NCBI GenBank assembly: GCA_046760105.1
Contig: JBHIDJ010000109.1
Location: 1 to 10,378, forward strand
Length of the DNA: 10,378 nt
From: JBHIDJ01 sp046760105
GTDB lineage: Bacteria > Pseudomonadota > Gammaproteobacteria > Acidiferrobacterales > SPGG2
Direction: 5' to 3'
Part shown: positions 5,719 through 10,378 of the stretch, in pieces
Layout of the letters: the number at the start of each line of letters is the position of its first letter
Position numbering within the stretch: position 1 is the stretch's first letter
Notes under the pieces: model-generated
Database searches by the model: none
Told to the model about the DNA's origin: nothing
What the model saw: the letters and a program-made list of their open reading frames with translations, nothing else
Made by a program: the position numbers and the translations under genes

Positions 5719-8072
5719 ACGAGACAACCGACTATTCGAGTGCAGCCCGAAACATCAACCTGCGGCAAGTCGGGCAGCCGCTTGAGCGCACGGATGCCCC
5801 GGGGAAGGCGACTGGCAAGACGCGCTATGCCGGCGATTACACGATGCCTCACATGCTGCATGTCAAGGTGCTGCGTAGCCCAATAGCAAGCGCCCGTCTA
5901 CGCCGCCTTGATGAATCGAAGGCGCGAGCGTTGCCGGGCGTGGCGTGCGTACTGACCGCAGCCGATGTGCCTGATCGACTGGCCCCTACCGACATTCCCG
6001 GCCAGACAGGAGCCAAGCGGCTGGCGACCGGCCAGCAGATCCTAGTCAAAGAGCGGGTGCGCTATCAGGGGGAGCCGCTTGCGTTGGTGGCCGCCGAAAC
6101 ATTGGCTATCGCCGAGAAAGCATTGGAGCTAATCGAATACGACCTAGAACCGTTGCCGGGCGTATACGATCCCTTCGAGGCCATAAAACCCGGCGCGCCG
6201 CTGGTACAGGAGACTGACAACGTCGTCGCCCGACTCAAGGTTCGCAAGGGCGACCTCGACAAGGGTTTCGCCGAAGCCGATCGGGTGATCGAAAACAGCT
6301 ACCGAACACAGTTCATCGAGCATGCCTTCCTCGAGCCGGAAGTAGGACTGGCCTGGGTGGATGAGAACGACGTCATCAACATCCGTGTCTCCACTCAGGT
6401 AATCGAACATTTCCGCTTCATCGCCGACGCTGTCGGTGTGCCTCACAACAAGGTGCGCATCAGGGGTGCGTTGGTTGGCGGCGGCTTTGGCGGCAAGGAG
6501 GATCTCACGGTCGAGATCTATCTGGCGCTGTTGGCGAAGGCAACGAAACGGCCGGTACGCCTGGTGTACAGCCGCGAGGATTCCTTCTTTGGCCACGGCA
6601 AGCGCCATCCTTTCGTCATGACCTACCGCACCGGTGTCAGCAAAGACGGCAGGATCACCGCGCTTAAAGTGACGATGACGGCGGACGCTGGTGCCTACGT
6701 TTTCTTAAGCCCCTACGTGCTCCTGTATGCCCTGGTGGCAGCGCCTGGTCCGTATCGTGTGGACAACCTGCACGTGGATAACGTCGCCGTCGCCACCAAC
6801 AACATGTATACCAGCGCCTTCCGCGGCTTCGGCGCAGCCCAAGCGTGCATCGCCTACGAGGCGCAGATGGATGAGGTAGCCAAGGCGCTCGGCATGGATC
6901 GCATGGAGCTCCGACGGCGTAATTTCCTGCAAACGGGCGACACGCTCGCCACCGACGTCCCCATCGAGAGCGCGGTGTGGACCGATACCTGCATGACCAA
7001 AGCGTGGGAGGCGCTCGGTGAGCGCCCGCCTAATGCGGGACCGTTGAAAGTGGGCCGTGGGGTGGCCTGCTATCAACAAAGCTACGGCCGCATTGTGTGG
7101 CTGCACGACACTTCCGAGGCCTGGGTCGGGGTCGAAGTGGACGGCACTGTGGTGGTGCGCTCGGGCGTCACCGATATCGGTGCCGGACAAATCTCGGCCC
7201 TAGGCCAGATTGCAGCCGAGTTGCTCGGTGTGTCGCTGAACGATGTCACGATCTACACCAGCGACTCGGCGACAACGCCGCTCGCGGGGACGACCACCGC
7301 CACGCGCGGACTCTATATGACGGGCAACGCCGTGCGACGTGCGGCGACGGCTGTGCGCGAGCGGCTCGTGGCGCGCGCTGCCAAATTCCTTGGCGTCGAA
7401 CCAGGTAAGGTCGATCTGGCTGATTCGCGCGCTTTTGTTATTGACGATCCAGATCGTTTCATCGCGTTTAAGGAATTAGTCACGATGTGCGCGTCCGAGG
7501 GCATTCATCGCTCGCAGTTAGCGATGTTCCGCGCCCCGTTCGGCGACCAGCTTGATCCCGAAACCGGTCGGGGCCGGGTGCACCCCGACTACGCTTACGG
7601 CGCGCATGCGGTGGAAGTGGCAGTCGATACGGAAACCGGCGAAGTCACGGTGCTCAAGAGTGTTGGTGCCCATGATGTGGGACAGGCTATCAATCCGGCG
7701 GCGGTCACCGGCCAGATCGAAGGCGGCGCCCTCATGGGCCAGGGCTACGCGCTGAGTGAGGAGATGCGCTACGAGGAGGGTCAGCTGGTGTCCCCGTCCT
7801 TTAGCGAGTATCTCATCCCGACCAGCATGGATGTGCCCGAGATCAAGTCTGTCATCCTCGAGTCGCGCAGCGGGCTTGGCCCCTTCGGTGCCAAAGGCAT
7901 TGGCGAACCCGCGTTCACTCCAGTGGCACCGGCCATTGCCAACGCGGTCGCCGACGCCATCGGTGTGCGCGTGTATGATCTCCCGATCACGCCGGAGAAA
8001 ATCGTGAAAGCGCTCAAATGTACCGAGGCTGCAGAACCGGATCCCGAAATCACCGCCCCTCCGATGCAATGA
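5715..8072 (+). CDS. Molybdopterin-binding large subunit of a xanthine dehydrogenase-family hydroxylase
   Basis: A 785-residue protein from the GTG start, normal for large subunits (about 760-810). The N-terminal domain begins with VGQPLERTDAPGKATGKTRY (residues 19-38). GGGFGGKED (255-263) and QIEGG (667-671) are molybdopterin-binding stretches. SAFRGFGAAQ (367-376) is the active-site loop of the xanthine dehydrogenase type; CO dehydrogenase has an AYxCSFR loop with the Cu-binding Cys here, which is absent. GAKGIGEP (725-732) supplies E731, equivalent to the base that activates the Mo-bound hydroxide. The enzyme should hydroxylate a carbon, typically next to N in an aromatic heterocycle or in an aldehyde, using water. 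No Tat or Sec signal is seen, so it is cytosolic. The substrate is unknown: purines, nicotinate-like compounds and other N-heteroaromatics are all possible. It overlaps the small-subunit gene and ends 25 bases before the oxygenase gene. No XdhC-like maturation gene is in view. Confidence 0.95.
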   Translation: MNETTDYSSAARNINLRQVGQPLERTDAPGKATGKTRYAGDYTMPHMLHVKVLRSPIASARLRRLDESKARALPGVACVLTAADVPDRLAPTDIPGQTGAKRLATGQQILVKERVRYQGEPLALVAAETLAIAEKALELIEYDLEPLPGVYDPFEAIKPGAPLVQETDNVVARLKVRKGDLDKGFAEADRVIENSYRTQFIEHAFLEPEVGLAWVDENDVINIRVSTQVIEHFRFIADAVGVPHNKVRIRGALVGGGFGGKEDLTVEIYLALLAKATKRPVRLVYSREDSFFGHGKRHPFVMTYRTGVSKDGRITALKVTMTADAGAYVFLSPYVLLYALVAAPGPYRVDNLHVDNVAVATNNMYTSAFRGFGAAQACIAYEAQMDEVAKALGMDRMELRRRNFLQTGDTLATDVPIESAVWTDTCMTKAWEALGERPPNAGPLKVGRGVACYQQSYGRIVWLHDTSEAWVGVEVDGTVVVRSGVTDIGAGQISALGQIAAELLGVSLNDVTIYTSDSATTPLAGTTTATRGLYMTGNAVRRAATAVRERLVARAAKFLGVEPGKVDLADSRAFVIDDPDRFIAFKELVTMCASEGIHRSQLAMFRAPFGDQLDPETGRGRVHPDYAYGAHAVEVAVDTETGEVTVLKSVGAHDVGQAINPAAVTGQIEGGALMGQGYALSEEMRYEEGQLVSPSFSEYLIPTSMDVPEIKSVILESRSGLGPFGAKGIGEPAFTPVAPAIANAVADAIGVRVYDLPITPEKIVKALKCTEAAEPDPEITAPPMQ

Positions 8073-8097
8073 GTACGTCCAGGACCAGCACCTGCGA

Positions 8098-8994
8098 ATG
8101 CTAAGAGGCGGGACACGAGCCGTGCTTGGCCAACAACAAGTGAACACGTTCTGGAGAGACGGATACCTGGTCGTTGAGGGTGCCGTGACACTGGCACAGC
8201 TGACAGCGGCGCGGCGCGAACTCGAAGACTGGGTGGCAGAGAGTCGCAGGCATGATGCACCGTTTGGGCAACCCACCATCGATGGTCGTCCCCGCTTCGA
8301 CATGGGGGATGAGCATAATTCGCGCAACCCGGCTCTCCGGCGCGTCAACAACCCGTCAGAAATATCTGCGGCCTTTCGAGAGATCATGCTCAAATCGCCA
8401 ATGGTCGATATGATCGCCGATCTCATTGGCCCCAGCATCAAGTTCCATCACTGTAAGATCAATACAAAGCTGCCGGGATCGCGTACTGAGGTCGGCTTCC
8501 ACCAGGACTTCGCGTATACACCACATACCAATGCCGATATCGTGGCAACAATGGTGATGCTGGATGATATGGACGAAACGAATGGATGTTTGCTGGTCGT
8601 GCCGGGCAGTCACGTAGGCCCAATTTATTCGTTGTTCGCCGGTAATGACTTTGAAGGTCAGATCGCCAAGGACGTGGAGGACTCCATGAAGTCCAAGAGC
8701 GTGCCAATCACCGGCAAGGCCGGGAGTGCCTGTTTAGTGCACACGCGGGTTGTTCATGGATCCGGTCGCAATACTTCAGGCCATCCACGTAGTCTGTACA
8801 TATGCGTTTACACGGCGGCGGACGCATTCCCGATCGCAGAAAATCCCATGCCCAATTCGGATGAAGGACTTATCGTGCGGGGCGAACAGACCCGCCGGGC
8901 GCGTCTCGAAAAACTGGAAGTGGAGTTACCGCCAAAATACAAGGAGGCATCATTCTTCGCCGTTCAGGGCCAGAAGTCCAAGACGGTCCCTTAG
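8098..8994 (+). CDS. Phytanoyl-CoA dioxygenase (PhyH) family Fe(II)/2-oxoglutarate oxygenase
   Basis: A 298-residue protein, usual for bacterial PhyH proteins (about 250-310). The N-terminus VNTFWRDGYLVVEGAVT (residues 15-31) is typical. H135 and D137 in GFHQDFAYTPH form the HxD iron motif, H220 in VHGSGRNTSG is the distal iron ligand, and R231, eleven residues on, would bind 2-oxoglutarate; this H-to-R spacing equals that of human phytanoyl-CoA hydroxylase as I recall it. The enzyme should hydroxylate an aliphatic carbon or remove an N- or O-alkyl group; the substrate is unknown. It lies 25 bases after the large subunit gene, so it is probably co-transcribed. The start is unsure: ATG 8098 has only a distant AGGA (8080-8083), and GTG 8122 and GTG 8140 are alternatives. 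Its base composition is lower in GC than the genes before it (hand count 92/180 for 8521-8700), hinting at a separate origin. Confidence 0.9.
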   Translation: MLRGGTRAVLGQQQVNTFWRDGYLVVEGAVTLAQLTAARRELEDWVAESRRHDAPFGQPTIDGRPRFDMGDEHNSRNPALRRVNNPSEISAAFREIMLKSPMVDMIADLIGPSIKFHHCKINTKLPGSRTEVGFHQDFAYTPHTNADIVATMVMLDDMDETNGCLLVVPGSHVGPIYSLFAGNDFEGQIAKDVEDSMKSKSVPITGKAGSACLVHTRVVHGSGRNTSGHPRSLYICVYTAADAFPIAENPMPNSDEGLIVRGEQTRRARLEKLEVELPPKYKEASFFAVQGQKSKTVP

Positions 8995-9070
8995 CCGGCA
9001 TTTCATCAAGCCGCGTTGATACTTTCACGCTGCACTTTTCGCTGAGTAAATCACAGGTAAGGAGTTGGGG
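8995..9070 (+). other. 76-base gap before nhaA
   Basis: A weak inverted repeat, ATCAA (9005-9009) and TTGAT (9016-9020) around a 6-base loop, is present without a T-run, so I do not call a terminator. A TTGATA at 9016-9021 resembles a -35 box, but no -10 box sits at proper spacing. The stretch ends with the nhaA ribosome binding site. Confidence 0.4.
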
Positions 9071-9073
9071 ATG
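9059..9073 (+). promoter_or_regulatory. Ribosome binding site and ATG start of nhaA
   Basis: AAGGAG at 9059-9064 is six bases before the ATG at 9071. It fixes the start nine residues before the second in-frame ATG (9098), which has no comparable site. Confidence 0.75.
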
Positions 9074-10378
9074 GTAGGCCACGTCTCACATAAAAACATG
9101 TTTCAAGACTTCTTGCATTCGCAGGTAGCCGGTAGTCTGGTCTTGGTCGTGGCGACAGCCATCGCGCTTATCTGGGCCAATTCACCCTGGGGAGAGTATT
9201 ACTTCGAGCTATCCCATACCTATCTGGGCCTCCAGTTTGGCGAGTGGGTGTTCAAGCTGTCGCTTTCTCACTGGATCAAGGACGGCCTGATGGCGATATT
9301 CTTTTTCGTGGTCGGGCTGGAGATCAAGCGCGAGCTCGTCGTCGGTGAACTCTCCAGTAGGGAGAAAGCCATGTTACCGGTGTGCGCCGCGCTCGGTGGC
9401 GCAGTTGCGCCCGCCATCTTATACGCCGTGCTTAACGTGGGTGGAGACGGCATTTCCGGCTGGGGCATCCCCATGGCCACCGACATCGCCTTTGCCCTGG
9501 GGGTGCTGTCCCTGTTCGGTTCGCGTGTACCCATCGGGCTGAAGGTGTTCCTCACCGCCCTGGCCATCGCCGATGACCTGTTGGCGGTCGCGGTCATCGC
9601 GGTGTTCTACACCCCAGATCTATCCATCTTACCGCTGATAATAGCCGGCATATGTACCATACTCATGGTGGTGGCAAACCGTGTGGGGATTCGCGCCACC
9701 TGGGTGTATACGGTGCTTGCGCTTCTGGTTTGGGTCGACGTGCTGGGATCGGGCGTGCACGCCACCATCGCCGGGGTTATGGTGGCCATGGTCATTCCCG
9801 TGCGACCCAGCATCGACCCCGGAGAACTCATGGATGTTTCACAGAGACTGCTCGATCAGGCGCACGGCAAGGATAATTCTCTTGACGCGCTGATACACGA
9901 CTCTAAGCGTCGCACCGCCGTTATGCAGTTTTTGTTGACGGTGGAGGATGCGATCCCACCAGCGCAGGCTCTGGAGCACCGTCTCCATCCGGTTTCGGCC
10001 TTCCTCATACTGCCGCTGTTCGCTTTATTCAGTGCCGGGGTTGCGCTCAGTCCGGAGAATCTCGCGGGGTTTCCCACAGGAATAAGTCTGGGGGTTATCG
10101 TCGGTCTGGTGCTGGGCAAACCCATCGGCGTGATGCTGGCCAGTTGGCTGGCCATGACATTGGCCAAAGTCGAGCTCAAGGGCGTCACGGCGATGCAACT
10201 TCTGGGTGCCGGATGCTTGTCCGGTATCGGCTTCACCATGTCGATCTTCATCAGCGAGTTGGCCTTCACCGATGTTGCCCTGATCGACCAGGCCAAAATC
10301 GGCATCCTGGCGGCCTCATTCGCTGCCGGTGTGCTGGGCGTTATCGTGCTGAGCTACTCCTTACCCAAACACGCTCCG
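9071..10378 (+). CDS. nhaA: Na+/H+ antiporter NhaA, 3' end beyond window
   Basis: The frame is open from ATG 9071 to the last base, giving 436 residues with no stop. It is an inner-membrane antiporter that expels Na+ (or Li+) in exchange for protons, with about twelve membrane segments. Family marks are FVVGLEIKRELVVGEL (residues 79-94), MATDIAFALGVLSLFGSRVP (135-154), LAIADDL (164-170) with the ion-binding Asp pair D168/D169, GSGVHATIAG (226-235), GLVLGKPIG (345-353) with K350, and GIGFTMSIFI (385-394). D138, D168, D169 and K350 correspond to D133, D163, D164 and K300 of E. coli NhaA. Compared with the E. coli protein (388 residues) it has a long charged cytoplasmic loop at about 245-304 between segments VIII and IX, seen in a known branch of the family. 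The strong own ribosome site and 76-base gap suggest a unit apart from the catabolic genes. Confidence 0.96.
   Translation, partial: MVGHVSHKNMFQDFLHSQVAGSLVLVVATAIALIWANSPWGEYYFELSHTYLGLQFGEWVFKLSLSHWIKDGLMAIFFFVVGLEIKRELVVGELSSREKAMLPVCAALGGAVAPAILYAVLNVGGDGISGWGIPMATDIAFALGVLSLFGSRVPIGLKVFLTALAIADDLLAVAVIAVFYTPDLSILPLIIAGICTILMVVANRVGIRATWVYTVLALLVWVDVLGSGVHATIAGVMVAMVIPVRPSIDPGELMDVSQRLLDQAHGKDNSLDALIHDSKRRTAVMQFLLTVEDAIPPAQALEHRLHPVSAFLILPLFALFSAGVALSPENLAGFPTGISLGVIVGLVLGKPIGVMLASWLAMTLAKVELKGVTAMQLLGAGCLSGIGFTMSIFISELAFTDVALIDQAKIGILAASFAAGVLGVIVLSYSLPKHAP

Noticed and set aside
5715..8072. Annotation as aerobic CO dehydrogenase large subunit
   Set aside because: The Cu-binding Cys loop of CoxL is replaced by SAFRGFG, the xanthine dehydrogenase-type loop.
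7518..8441. A 307-codon open frame on the - strand crossing the end of the large subunit gene and the start of the oxygenase gene
   Set aside because: Both + strand genes here show clear family motifs. The antisense translation shows no recognisable domain, and long antisense frames are common in GC-rich coding DNA.
9016..9050. Possible promoter for nhaA starting with TTGATA
   Set aside because: No -10-like box occurs 16-18 bases downstream; the nearest AT-rich run (AGTAAA) is about 23 bases away.

Overview
The window is GC-rich, with all seven protein genes on the + strand, short gaps or overlaps between most of them, and Shine-Dalgarno sites. This points to a bacterium, most likely a proteobacterium (inferred from gene style and the NhaA type; low confidence at finer rank). 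I saw no rRNA, tRNA, CRISPR array, insertion sequence or transposase.

Bases 1-8994 hold what looks like one catabolic gene cluster. It opens with a HyuA-type ATP-dependent subunit, cut at its 5' end by the window edge, followed by HyuB (1815-3446) and a classical short-chain dehydrogenase (3443-4225). These three genes overlap by 4 bases at each junction. A 101-base gap (4226-4326) containing a perfect 6-bp GC-rich hairpin separates them from a three-subunit molybdenum hydroxylase of the xanthine dehydrogenase family, in the order FAD subunit (4327-5214), [2Fe-2S] subunit (5230-5718), molybdopterin subunit (5715-8072). A phytanoyl-CoA-dioxygenase-like Fe(II)/2-oxoglutarate oxygenase (8098-8994) follows 25 bases later.

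Taken together, the first eight kilobases suggest breakdown of a nitrogen heterocycle or similar small molecule. The molybdenum enzyme would put an oxygen from water on a carbon next to ring nitrogen, giving a cyclic amide; HyuAB would open such a ring with ATP; the dehydrogenase and the oxygenase would handle oxidation of side groups or of ring-opened products. The substrate is not readable from the sequence. Active-site motifs argue against CO dehydrogenase and against 4-hydroxybenzoyl-CoA reductase. No regulator, transporter or molybdenum-enzyme maturation gene (XdhC/CoxF type) lies in the window.

From 9071 to the right edge runs an NhaA Na+/H+ antiporter gene with its own strong ribosome binding site. 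It continues beyond the window. It is probably a separate unit, so the end of the catabolic cluster seems to fall near 9000.
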